This document shows, one piece after another, positions 20,991 through 31,443 of a stretch of DNA of 64,000 bases. The stretch's first letter is position 1, and every line of letters begins with the position of its first letter. The position numbers and the translations under genes are program-made. Source of the DNA: Pseudogymnoascus destructans (Eukaryota > Ascomycota > Leotiomycetes > Thelebolales > Thelebolaceae). The stretch spans positions 1 to 64,000 of the forward strand of contig NW_020167538.1 of NCBI RefSeq assembly GCF_001641265.1. The letters are read 5' to 3'. The notes under the pieces were generated by a model. It searched no databases. It worked only from the letters and a program-made list of their open reading frames with translations, and was not told the DNA's origin.

Positions 20991-21524
20991 ATCTGAGGTT
21001 CTAGTATAAATTGGATGGCGTTTGATAAAATTAACCAGCGATGTTGAAAATTTTCTTTATCCAGCAGAGTATACAACAGCCTAGGATAGTGCTATGGTGA
21101 TGTTAGTAGTCTGTAGCGGAATGGATTTATATGCAGAAGTCTACTTACTATGATAGGCAAGAGTAGATAAAATATGCCTCTTGACCATGTTTGCTAGATG
21201 TTATCTAGCATCTAACTGCTTATTGTTGAGATGTGATCTTGTGATGATTAAAATGGCCTTGTATTTTAATATTAAGCTAACGAGAAAGAGGTTTTTCGAG
21301 GAGAGGTTGGCCTTATATATAGGAGTCGGATCGTGGAGCGGGGCCCTAATCTGCCTCGAGCCAGGCAGTGTTTACCAGCTGGGGCTTCACTCGACCTTCG
21401 CACTATGATATCAGTACTCTGTATATACCCTTGTAGTGAAGTTACCCTTGTAGCTAACTTACCCTTGTAAGTTACCCTAGCAAGCAGAAGTTATCACTCG
21501 GCTAGTTTCTGCATCAGTACATAG

Positions 21525-22323
21525 CTAGAATGTAATCAACTGTCCCCCCTCACCACTATGTTTTTTCTTATCCATAAGATTGTGTACTGCACAATACACC
21601 ATCTTTTCTTGCTGCACAAGTAGTCTGCTCAGTTCTTTCTCTTGGTGCAACCAATCCCCTTCAAGATATTCATTAATCACAGCTGGAAGGCGATGATCCT
21701 TGTTTCGCAAGTCACAAAGTATGTTCTTCTCCTTTGTGACCTGTTCAACACGTCGATAAATATCCATGTAGACTGACAGTGCAAGTGATGGTGTTTCTTG
21801 TATGTCCCTGCTCGCCCAGTCACTCTGGGATATAAATCACCTTTCAGCATCAGTGATAAGCGATCGAAGCAGCTTTCTAGACTTTGTTGGTAGGCGAGGG
21901 TAGTCAGATCCATTCTGTCCGTGAAACTCGTACAGAGTCTCAAATAAGACTTCTCTCCTAGAGTCTAGCCTTACATAACTCTGAGGCTTTGGAAGCTCGA
22001 TGGACTCTGTCACTGCACAAGGTATCGCACCCGGATAGTCGCCCGCAAAGCATAGTTGAGGGCGGTTGTCGCTGAGAACCCAGTGGGGTGCACGGATCGG
22101 CACATAAACTCGATTATCAAGGCTTCTGTCGCCTGTCAATGTGAAATGTGATGGTGACAAAATTAACTTTTCCATACAATAATTCCCCCAAGACGATAAC
22201 AAGGTGCATCTGATACATCCGATCAATGTTATTTTCTAGTCTTGCATGCAGACTCAATTCATGTGGAGGCTTAAAATGAAATATCCTTCCAGAAATATCC
22301 TTGGGAGCTTCCGTCATTTCCAA
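21525..22323 (-). pseudogene. Unrecognised protein remnant with frameshift and stop
   Basis: Three overlapping frames read as one protein: 22323 down (GRIFHFKPPHELSLHARL), then after a one-base change in a G5 run near 22190 the frame to 21837 (RAPHWVLSDNRPQLCFAGDYPG), then past a TGA the frame to 21525 (LEGDWLHQEKELSRLLVQQ). The composition is protein-like on this strand only. I do not recognise the family. The TGA after DAER and the frame change suggest it is dead. Confidence 0.35.
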
Positions 22324-22854
22324 TATCTTAGAGGAAGCTTCTCGGTTGTGATAGTATAGCCTAGTTGCACAAGTCTATCTAAGAGGTTAGGTTAGACAAA
22401 GCAGATGTGCCTGTTTTAATTATAAATGAAGATTTAGTAGAAATATATCTGAGAAGGCTAGAACGTCTAGGAAGGCATGTAATATTAAGACTTTAGCAAG
22501 AATTTATGACGTCGACTATTCTTATATGGTGACGAAAGAGTGACGTTGACTTAAAGTTCTGAGCAATTGTTTTTAGTTGTCGCCGAGGTAATCCATTCAT
22601 CCATCCTTTTCAAAATCAGAGCCACTACATTATTCTTCAACAATGCGAGGAAGTCAGTGCAGCTGACTAGTCAAGGTCCAAAGGTAGCTTTCTCTCTTTT
22701 GCGGGGTTGTTTCTTCAGGTATGTCACCCATCCGACCACCTCCAAGTCCATCAGTGCTGACGTATAACTTGGAACCAAGCTTCTAGAGTTCATCAGGTAA
22801 TTTTCTAGCCAGACGCAATGTAAGTGACTCAAGAGTTACATCTGAAATTTTCAC

Positions 22855-22872
22855 CCCTAACCCTAACCCTAA
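22855..22872. repeat. Interstitial telomere-type repeat, three units
   Basis: CCCTAA occurs three times in perfect tandem, the complement of the common fungal telomere unit TTAGGG. It lies 3' to the minus-strand frame 23102-22869 and abuts its stop codon. A shorter match, CCCTAACCCTA, lies at about 17170. Confidence 0.7.
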
Positions 22873-23102
22873 GTGCCGGTAGCGTCTTCAATACGAAGTG
22901 GTCGAAGTGCATAATGATGGTCCTGTTGGTAGAGATATGCTGAGCGCAAGCTCTCTTCTGGGAATGAGAATAACCTTCGCCAGTCTACAAACTTTGTGCT
23001 AACGTTGCTGACAGCGTCATGGATGTTTAAAATAACTCTCGAGTTTGTGAACAGTACCTCCTTAGTTGTCTTGTTGTACGTGTGAGGTCTTAGAGAGTCC
23101 AT
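22869..23102 (-). pseudogene. Unrecognised protein fragment next to telomere-type repeat
   Basis: This 77 aa frame (with VILNIHDAVSNVSTKFVDW and LFSFPEESLRSAYLYQQ) looks protein-like but has no known domain that I recognise. It ends at the TAG formed by the first telomere-type unit, so its 3' part appears to have been replaced. It may once have belonged with the remnant at 21525-22323. Confidence 0.3.
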
Positions 23103-23359
23103 GAAGATCAGACTATGAGAGCACCACTTTTATCTCCTGTCATAAGTAGTATATACACACACTGGTTCCCCGCTGCATCCATGTCGTAAATAGAGTGCAA
23201 GTCCCGGCCAAGAAGTATAGGATTGAGGCCATGGCAATGTAAGGACACAGGGCACCCAGCTCACAGTAATAGCATATGAGAGTGCGAGTCAGAGGCTAAA
23301 CGGATGCTATCCTATAGGTCTACTACGAAGGATACAAAAAGGATGAAGGGGGAACCCCG

Positions 23360-23834
23360 TGTTACGACGGAACAAGAAGGCTGGCCAACTACAGGACAGG
23401 AAGGAGGGAGGTCGCATGAGACCGGCCCTGGTACCTGGAGGGGCAGCGGGGAATAGTAGTTCCGAAAGTATCACGTGACGGACTCGCAGGATGATGAGAA
23501 GAGTCCTAAGAGTCCAGGACTCCGAGGACTCGAGTGAGTTCCCAGGAGTCCACTAGGCACGTGATGGACTCGCAGGATGATGAGAAGAGTCCTAAGAGTC
23601 CAGGACTCCGAGGACTCGAGTGAGTTCCCAAGAGTCCACTAGGCACGACGCCACTATATAAGTAGATAGTATTTCCTTAGATAGGAGCTTCGTGCTCAAC
23701 TCAATACAGTATTTGTTATATACTAGTAATGTGTTACTTGAAGCCTTTGTGTCTGATCCCCTGCCTCCTCTGATAAGTAAACCTTTACGCAAGAGAACCT
23801 CTGTGTCTTCTATCATTTAGAAGTCAGCGTTACA
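23360..23834. mobile_element. Solo LTR, family H, with an internal 87 bp tandem duplication
   Basis: The LTR is 475 bp, begins TGTTACGACGG, ends AGTCAGCGTTACA, and has a perfect 5 bp duplication CCCCG (23355-23359 and 23835-23839). The segment starting CACGTGACGGACTCGCAGG (23471) is repeated at 23558 with two or three changes. The 3' 190 bp match the copy at 17207-17603. Confidence 0.88.
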
Positions 23835-24088
23835 CCCCGTTCAGTCTGTTTCCTTAAGTACCTGAAACGGGCCCGACTCGGTTATCCCAACCCTAGCCCT
23901 GAACCTTCCACCGCAACAGGTCTGCATTGACCCTGAACCCTACACCCTTACCGTCCCCCATTATAGTGTAACTCGCTATGTGCTCCTCTACTGGTTCGAA
24001 ACCACACCGAGTCGGATTTCATGCTTGTAGTGACCGTAACAGCTCTGAGGCAGGTTCTTCGAGTATCTAGGTAAGGAGGCATCCTTAC

Positions 24089-24338
24089 TGTCACGGTTCA
24101 CCAAGGCATAGGGCGCCAGTTGGGTATTATGAATTAAACTCAATCTAGAGAAAGAGAAGAGGAGCACTCGAGCAGTGGCTCGATCTATATACAGCTATGT
24201 TGTTGTGGAGTGAATTCTCTTTAGCGAGACCAGTTCTGAGAATTCACTCCACAACTGAAAACTTCGCTCCAACCCCGGAAAGCTCCCCACACCCCTGAAC
24301 CCCCACTCGAGCTGCAAGGTGCACTTGATATTGTAACA
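24089..24338. mobile_element. LTR of family D, first copy
   Basis: The copy is 250 bp, reads TGTCACGGTTCACC...GATATTGTAACA on the plus strand, and is an inverted match to the 258 bp copy at 28622-28879, sharing both ends exactly. It contains the hairpin TTGTGGAGTGAATTCTC / GAGAATTCACTCCACAA. The flanks (CTTAC and ACTAT) do not match, so it may be one LTR of a deleted element and not a clean solo LTR. A gag-like frame starts three bases after it. Confidence 0.75.
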
Positions 24339-24341
24339 ACT

Positions 24342-26088
24342 ATGACCGGCCTGGTGAAGACCTACCTAGAGCCCCAATACCTGTCCGCTACGCATGGGTT
24401 CCGCAGTGCTGAGGAGATGATGGATCTACTAGGTTCATACTACCTCACAGGCAACGAGACGGAACAGGCCAGGAACCTCTTCGATGACCTGCAAATGGGA
24501 GAGAAGGGGCATGCTAGCGAAACCTTCCCAGAGTTCAAGGCTCGTTTCCAAAGTGCAGCTATTACAGGACAAGTCTCTGAGTCGGAATGGTTTCGGTACA
24601 TATGGAATAAGTTGACTCCTCAATTCCGCAGCCGTGTCGCGATCATCAAAAACCAATGGAATGGAGACTACAAGACCATGGTACGAGAACTTACTGCCTT
24701 CGATCAGGAACAGCGCCGGAACAACAAACTGAATCTGCTACCCGCTCTTGCAAGGACGTCAACACATACCACGGATACGGCAAAGGCGTCAGCGTCGAAG
24801 CCGACTCGAGCCACACCTGCTCTGTTCACCCGAACCGCATTCCTCCCCAAGCCAATGATGCCGGAGCGTGTGAAGACCACAGTCCCAGCATCCTCGGGGA
24901 ACTGTTTCAAGTGTGGCAAGCCCTGCCATTTCCAGGATGCCCCCTTAATGTAATGGTGGGTGCACCAGATATGAGAATCTAGCCACCCAAGGAAGGGATG
25001 ATTTTACTAAGACAACACACTGTCTTAGGAAACAGAGCCAAAGGGTTGTAGCTTAGACTATTCCACAACGTAGCAATCAGGTGTGTGATGTAGTGAAGTG
25101 GTTTAGACAAGTTGCAACAAATGTTGAGTCTGGGAACTCAGGGGTAAGTCAGAGGTTAACACCTCACTGACTTTTCAGAAACAAGGAGTAACAAGATGAA
25201 TGCTTGGAAGCTTGGAAAAGACGTGGAAGTATGTGATAGTCGATTTACTGTATTGCCTGCTTGCCCTTTCTTAAGGAAAGGGCAATCCTATTTATGCCAA
25301 AGGAGTGTAGTTCTCTCATTTTCCAAGACTTTCCATGACTAACCAGGCTTGGTAAATCTATTAGAAATCAAGTGCGACCCACAACTAGCTTGCTAATCAT
25401 GTAGTGAACGTAAGAGAATCCCATAGAACCATCTCTTGGGTTTCTAGCCTATAGGAAGTTAAAAGGAGGTCCAAGGTCAGAGTACCTATAGACAAATTAT
25501 GTCATAACTTAACCAATCTTGTGGGTAACTAAGGAGCGATGACGTGTAATGAATCATAGGGGGTTGTAGAAGCTTCTAGAGCTATCGTTCATGTTCCTAG
25601 GCCTCTAGTTGGTAGAGATATGCCATGTGGTAGTATTGGCCCACCCCCTTAAGGAGGAGATTTTCTTAATAACTTGTTCAATGAGTGTCCAAATGATATG
25701 CCGTGATGTATGTAGCATAAACAGATGTAGTAGAAGAGTTTGCAGCAATCGTTGAGTAGTATTGCTTCTGTTGTTGGTGTGATAATCCAAGATATGTATG
25801 GTGACTTGTAGGTTTGAGGAGGAGATTTCTAAGTTTGCTCTTGAGTTTGATAGCAAACTGAGTGCAACGAATGTCAGTATGACACTTAACGCTACTATCA
25901 AGGAAATCGACGGCTCCTCTGCTAAGCATGGTCAAAGAACCGGCAAGGAAGAAGTTGATTTGTATGATTGCCTCCACAGCTGCCCTACCCGAGATTTAGC
26001 TCTCTCAATCCATTCCGTCTTGTCTTCCCAAGTCTTCTCCATGTACGCCCACTTGAAAGAAGGGTTTAAGACTGTGGCTGCTGAATAG
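24342..26088 (+). pseudogene. Retrotransposon gag-like remnant, split by an LTR
   Basis: The frame from 24342 resembles fungal Ty3-type gag: a capsid-like segment (FPEFKARFQSAAI, WFRYIWNKLTPQFRSRV), a basic linker, and the start of a zinc knuckle (CFKCGKPCHFQ). A missing base before the last Cys shifts the frame. The LTR at 24949-25884 then interrupts it, and the shifted frame continues from 25885 (NATIKEIDGSSAKHG) to TAG 26088. The N-terminus is cut by the family D LTR. No protease, reverse transcriptase or integrase follows. Confidence 0.6.
24949..25884. mobile_element. Solo LTR of family C
   Basis: This 936 bp copy (TGTAATGGTGGG...CAGTATGACA) has a perfect 5 bp duplication CTTAA (24944-24948 and 25885-25889). 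It carries an insertion of roughly 40 bp near 25355-25400 relative to the other copies. It lies inside the gag-like remnant. Confidence 0.9.
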
Positions 26089-26296
26089 ACTGGAGAGTCT
26101 TCTGTCAATTTAGTAGTCGGCCAGTTTGGCCCAAGCAGTCTCCATCATCATAGCCAAGTGGGGGATGGTGGTGGCCTCCCTGGCAGCAGTAAATGGAGGC
26201 GGAAGCAGTGAATAACATTCCGTCTCATACCAATGTAGGCAATTACACACGCGCATCCATAGACCTGGCTCTCTCTCTCAGCCTGCTTAGAAAAAG

Positions 26297-26304
26297 TATA
26301 AAAG
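26297..26304 (+). promoter_or_regulatory. TATA box of a gene interrupted by LTR C
   Basis: TATAAAAG is followed by about 95 bp of C/A-rich leader without ATG, then by the LTR at 26399. It seems to have driven the small frame that resumes at 27309. Confidence 0.45.
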
Positions 26305-26398
26305 GGGCGACCCATCACGCCATAAACCATCTTCTCAACCCTTCCACAACTCTAATTCCAATTCCAACAACCAACAACTCAACCCAAACCAAAACCCC

Positions 26399-27308
26399 TG
26401 TAATGGTGGGTGCACCAGATGTGAGAATCTAGCCACCCAAGGAAGGGATGATTTTACTAAGACAACACACTGTCTTAGGAAAAAGAGCCAAAGGGTCGTA
26501 GCTTAGACTATTCCACAACGCAGCAATCAGGTGTGTGATGTAGTGAAGTGGTTTAGACAAGTTGCAACAAATGTTGAGTCTGGGAACTCAGGGGTAAGTC
26601 AGAGGTTAACACCTCACTGACTTTTCAGAAACAAGGAGTAACAAGATGAATGCTTGGAAGCTTGGAAAAGACGTGGAAGTATGTGATAGTCGATTTACTG
26701 TATTGTCTGCTTGCCCTTTCTTAAGGAAAGGGCAATCCTATTTATGCTAAAGGAATGTAGTTCTCTCATTTTCCAAGACTTTCCATGACTTACCAGGCTT
26801 GGTAACTGTAGTCGACATAAGAGAATCCCATAGAACCATCTCTTAGGTTCGTAGCCTATAGGAAGTAAAAGGAGGTCCAAGGTCAGAGTACCCCTATAGA
26901 CAAATTATGTCATAGACAAATTATGTCATAACTTAACCAATCTTGTGGGTAACTAAAGAGCGATGACATGTGATGAATCATAGAGGTTTGTAGGAGCTTT
27001 TAGAGCTATCGTTCATGCTCCTAGGCCTCTAGTTGGTAGAGATATGTCATGTGGTAGTATGAGTGATGTCATGTAATGAATCATAGAGGGTTGTAGAGAT
27101 ATGCTATGTGGTAATATCGGCCCAGTAACTAAGGAGCGATGATGTGTAATGAATCATAGATGGTTGTAGCAATTGTTGAGTAGTATTGCTCTTGTTGTTG
27201 GTGTGATAAGCCAAAATATGTATAGTGACTTGTAGGTTTGAGGAGGAGATTTCCAAGTTTGCTCTTGAGTTTGATAGCAAACTGAGTGCAACGAATGTCA
27301 GTATGACA
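26399..27308. mobile_element. Solo LTR of family C in a gene leader
   Basis: The 910 bp copy has TG...CA ends and a perfect 5 bp duplication ACCCC (26394-26398 and 27309-27313). It separates a TATA box and leader from the small frame downstream. Confidence 0.9.
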
Positions 27309-27504
27309 ACCCCCCCTTCAAAAACATCGCTGTCACTGCCCCAGCTTCCGAGCTCTAGGAACGTGCCATGCTCGAGGCGCACACCTACCCCAAGAACGTC
27401 CTCTGCTCGGGTGGCAAGTGTTACACTGTTACCTGCTTTCCTGGCCCGGGGCTGAACAATTGCTCTAAAAGCCTACTGGTGGCAGCTGCTAGATTCTGGT
27501 GAGT
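27309..27504 (+). pseudogene. Cysteine-containing small protein remnant behind the LTR
   Basis: Immediately after the LTR duplication a frame reads FKNIAVTAPASEL, then TAG, then ERAMLEAHTYPKNV and a segment with four cysteines (VLCSGGKCYTVTC...LNNC). It could be a signal-bearing small secreted protein whose start codon was lost and which gained a stop (CAG to TAG would be one C-to-T change). There is no family match in memory. The case rests on the upstream TATA box and the continuous frame. Confidence 0.3.
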
Positions 27505-28621
27505 GGTTTGGTGCTGTTTAATTTCAATGCTGGCGTTTGGGGGGCTAAGGGAGCGAGGGGTTGACAGGGCGAGGGGTTAGCAAGAACTATGTCAGAGCAA
27601 ACCCGCATCAGGCTCAAGATTATTCGGTAATGGCGGATTTCGGTAAAGATGTAGCAGATGTTTAGGTCAGGCATGTCAACAGTGTAGTGCGAAACTCGCA
27701 CTGCACTGATAGTGTAAACGGTGCAGTCAGTGTAGTATTTTAGCCTCATTACGAGCCTTGAAAGTGTGGTAACTTGGGGAAAATCGCAGTAGAATTACAT
27801 GATGTCCAACTCTAGCTGTTCTATGCTACGATCCACATTCTCAGATCCAATTTTCTGAAGCGTCCAGGACTTGATACACTCGAGTGCTTGTACTGTGTGT
27901 GCTCGGTCCTCATTGATTGTATTTGAGGCTCTTGAAAACAGCCTCTCAGGCTCATCACTCATTGCTGGTATTGACAAAACATCGATTGCCCAACGAGACA
28001 AATTGGGATATGCCTCTTGTTGTGAGGCATCTTTCCACCAATTGATTGGCCGCTGTTTACTCTTCTGGCTAAGCCGAGGAGTCAAGCAATACATCTCATA
28101 CTCGTCACATTCTTCATCCTGAGGGTTGTTCTGCTGCCGGAATTTTGAGACCTCTGACTGGCCATCTTCATAGACTCTTTGAGGCTCTAAAAGATCCTCA
28201 AAAATGTTTGAACTACTGTAATAAGACTTCCAGAACGCCAACATGTCATTTTTAGCTTGATTACCAATCAGGCCATTGCTTTGTAAAGTACACCCATTTG
28301 ATCTGAGGATTAAGAACAATTAAAGCAATATAAGCCTCACTTGCCTCTGTCATATTGTAGTACTTGTTGAGCTTATTCCATGCGTCATTAGCCATAGATT
28401 TAATTGCATCTGAATATTTGATTTCTGTTTTTTACTCTGTAATGTCTTCGAAAAGCTTAAGCAAAAAATCCATGGTCATAATAACCTTGCCAAGAGAGCC
28501 AAACGAGCCTTCTACATCAAGTGTAGTTTGTTCTAGGATTTTGAGAATCCCAAATACTTCTTCAAGATGAGACCACTCATCAGTAGTCAAAGTATCATCC
28601 CAAAGCTCGTCCTTGTGCTCT

Positions 28622-28879
28622 TGTTATGATATCAAGTGCGCCTTGCAGCTCGAGTAGGGGTTCAGGGGTGCGGGGAGCTTTCCGGGGTTGGAGCGAAGTT
28701 TTCAGTTGTGGAGTGAATTCTCAGAACTGGTCTCGCTAAAGAGAATTCACTCCACAACAACATAGCTGTATATAGATCGAGCCACTGATCGAGTGCTCCT
28801 CTTCTCTTTCCTTTCTTCTCTAGATTGAGTTTAATTCATAATACCCAACTGGCGCCCTATGCCTTGGTGAACCGTGACA
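28622..28879. mobile_element. Solo LTR of family D in the hAT transposase
   Basis: The copy is 258 bp (TGTTATGATATC...AACCGTGACA) with a perfect 5 bp duplication GCTCT (28617-28621 and 28880-28884). Removing it restores the hAT frame (IRMFCSE-HKDELW). A 17 bp hairpin with an 18 nt loop lies at 28706-28757. Confidence 0.88.
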
Positions 28880-29458
28880 GCTCTGAGCAAAACATCCGAA
28901 TTGCAGGCTGAACACCAGGACGTAGAGCGCAGCCAATCATATGAGACCATGAGTTCCAATGAGTTGAGTTGTCCTGTTCAAGCCTTTTGCCTTGGCTATA
29001 CTCTCTAAATTCAGCAATTCGTTGTGGCAACCGTTGTACAAAAACAACAATGTTGTGAAGCTTTCCAAGAGCTCCATTTGTGCACCAATTGAATGGTTCA
29101 AGCAGTGTTGGATTAGGTGAGACGTCGTGCTTAGTATCACCAAAAAGGAAGGCTTGAACTGTGAGATTGATGATGTGACCCATACAACGAAGTCTATGGT
29201 GCTTGCTATCGTAATCAATTTGGTACTCGTTCTTGAGATCTAGATATGTAATTAGATTTGATTTAATTGGTCTAATAATCTTAAATGAACGTACTTTGTG
29301 ACAAATGCTTCATAAGGGTATCATTATTTGAAGCGTTATCAAGCATTATATAGCCAATCTTGTTAATAATATCAAACTCAACAAGAGCATTTGTCACATA
29401 TGTTGCCTGGTTCTCACCAGTATGTGGGCCTATAAGCTCACGGAAAACTAATACAGGG

Positions 29459-30374
29459 TGTCATACTGACATTCGTTGCACTCAGTTTGCTATCAAACTC
29501 AAGAGCAAACTTAGAAATCTCCTCCTCAAACCTACAAGTCACTATACATATTTTGGCTTGTCACACCAACAACAAGAGCAATACTACTCAACGATTGCTA
29601 CAACCCTCTATGATTCATTACACATCATTGCTCCTTAGTTACTGCGCCGATATGACCACATAGCATATCTCTACAACCCTCTATGATTCATTACATGACA
29701 TCACTCCTTAGTTACTGGGCTAATACTACACATGACATATCTCTATCAACTAGAGGCCTAGGAACATGAACGATAGCTCCAAAAGCTTCTACAGCCATCT
29801 ATGATTCATTACACGTCATCGCTCCTTAGTTACCCACAAGATTGGTTAAGTTATCACATAATTTGTCTATAGGGGTACTCTGACATTGGACCTCCTTTCA
29901 CTTCCTATAGGCTAGGGACCTAGGAGATGGTTCTATGGGATTCTCTTACGTCGACTACAGTTACCAAGCCTGGTTAGTCATGGAAAGTCTTGGAAAATGA
30001 GAGAACTACACTCCTTTAGCATAAATAGGATTGCTCTTTCCTTAAGAAAGGGCAAGCAGACAATACAGTAAATCGACTATCACATACTTCCACATCTTTT
30101 CCAAGCTTCCAAGCATTGATCTTGTTAGTCCTTGTTTCTGAAAAGTCAGTGAGGTGCTAACCTCTGACTTATCCCTTATCCCTGAGTTCTCAGACTCAAC
30201 ATTTGTTACAACTTGTCTAAACCACTCCACTACATCATACACCTGATTGCTGCATTGAGGAATAGTCTAAGCTACGGCCCTTTGGCTCTTTTTCCTAAGA
30301 CAGTGTGTTGTCTTAGTAAAATCATCCCTTCCTTGGGTGGCTAGATTCTCACATCTGGTGCACCCACCATTACA
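29459..30374. mobile_element. Solo LTR of family C in the hAT transposase
   Basis: The copy is 916 bp (TGTCATACTG...CCACCATTACA) with a perfect 5 bp duplication CAGGG (29454-29458 and 30375-30379). Removing it restores the hAT frame (NQQKAPV-LVFRELIGP). It is nearly identical to the outer LTR at 14066-15889 and shows that copy's unoccupied insertion site. Confidence 0.92.
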
Positions 30375-31443
30375 CAGGGGCCTTTTGTTGATTGTATTGA
30401 TGGAAGTAATGAGCAATAATGCCAATATAAGGAACGCCTTCCCCAGTCCAAATACCAATTGATAGATGGATTTTTTGCATGATGATGGCAAGTTCGTCTT
30501 GAAGATCTGTATGTCGAGTTTGATATTGTTGAAGGGACCAGTTTTTGACAGTATTTCGAGTAGGAAGGCAGCTTTCAACATGGCAATTTAGATACTTTAA
30601 AAGAGCCTTGAATTGAGGCGATTCGCACTTTTTGAAAGCAATTGAATCAACAGCAATCCACTCAATAAGAAGCTCTTCAAATACTGCTGATTTAAAGACT
30701 TGATCATATCCATTATCAGTTATCACTCATTTCCGTTTGTAGGGATTGATAGCAGCTCTGGCAAATGCAGCTTCAATCCTGCCTTTGACAACCTCATGCT
30801 GTTGGACCTTTGTATTCCTCTTGTTATGCGCCTTTGTAAGGTGTGCTGCTATTGATCGAGTGCCTCCTGAATGCTTGTAGCTCACTAAGCAGTGTAGGCA
30901 TCGCCAATACAGCTCGCCGTTAACCAACAAGACTGCATCTGGACCACCTTCCATATGCTGCCAAACCCATGAAGTCCTTGACCGCTGCTTTGATAGAGTG
31001 CTTCTTGCTGTAGATTCGGTAGATGTGAGGGTTTCAGAGACCCCACTGATCGATTGCGTATCCTCTGACATTTTTTTGTATGATTTGGGTATGTTTTCGT
31101 TGAGGTACCACGGTTCTCATAATAGGCAAAAGGGGATGCATATGCACCGGCTGAGCGGGGTAAGGGGGAATGGTGGTGGTGGTGGGTTTGCTAGAGTCGA
31201 GTTCGGGTGTGAAGACTTGGGGGGGGGTGGGTTGTTCAGATGCGGAAATATCTTCATTTTTCACAGGGGTAGCACAGACTAGAGCACAGACCAACTAGTG
31301 CGACCGCACTATCAGTGCGCACTGCACGCACTAAACTGTTGACATGCCTGGTTTCGGTTTAGGGCCTTTGGGTCTTTAGTTTGGGGTAGATAGTCATTCG
31401 TTTAAAAACTTACTAGGAAATATATATATAACGTACATGTATA

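Larger units (their letters stand above)
27795..31071 (-). pseudogene. hAT transposase (BED finger to dimerisation domain), inactivated
   Basis: It begins at ATG 31071 with a Ser/Thr-rich leader, then a BED zinc finger (WVWQHMEGG, YWRCLHCLVSYKHSGGTRSI, HLTKAHNK). A TGA after NPYKRK (30727) is followed directly by VITDNGYDQ in the same frame. The RNase-H core continues (HLSIGIWTGEGVPYIG, then across the LTR IGYIMLDNASNND). An intron-like GTACGT...CTAG near 29241-29297 joins to GHIINLTVQAF. Across the second LTR the frame resumes as HKDELWDDT. Later come a TAA (after EDITE) and a one-base frameshift near 28275. The end is the dimerisation domain (LSIPAMSDEPERLFSRASN). With two stops, a frameshift and two LTRs it is dead. 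Confidence 0.8.
27668..31350 (-). mobile_element. hAT transposon with TIRs and 8 bp target duplication
   Basis: The ends are inverted: CAGGCATGTCAACAGTGTAG at 27668 and its complement ending at 31350 (CAGGCATGTCAACAGTTTAG). Both are followed inwards by GTGCG and CACTGATAGTG motifs. The flanking 8 bp are GTTTAGGT (27660-27667) and GTTTCGGT (31351-31358), a 7/8 match as expected for an aged hAT insertion. Inside are a BED-finger transposase and two later LTR insertions. Confidence 0.85.

Noticed and set aside
24044..24062. CCGTAACAGCTCTGAG resembles the LTR D end plus its target duplication at 28880
   Set aside because: The preceding sequence does not match LTR D, so I treat the short match as chance.
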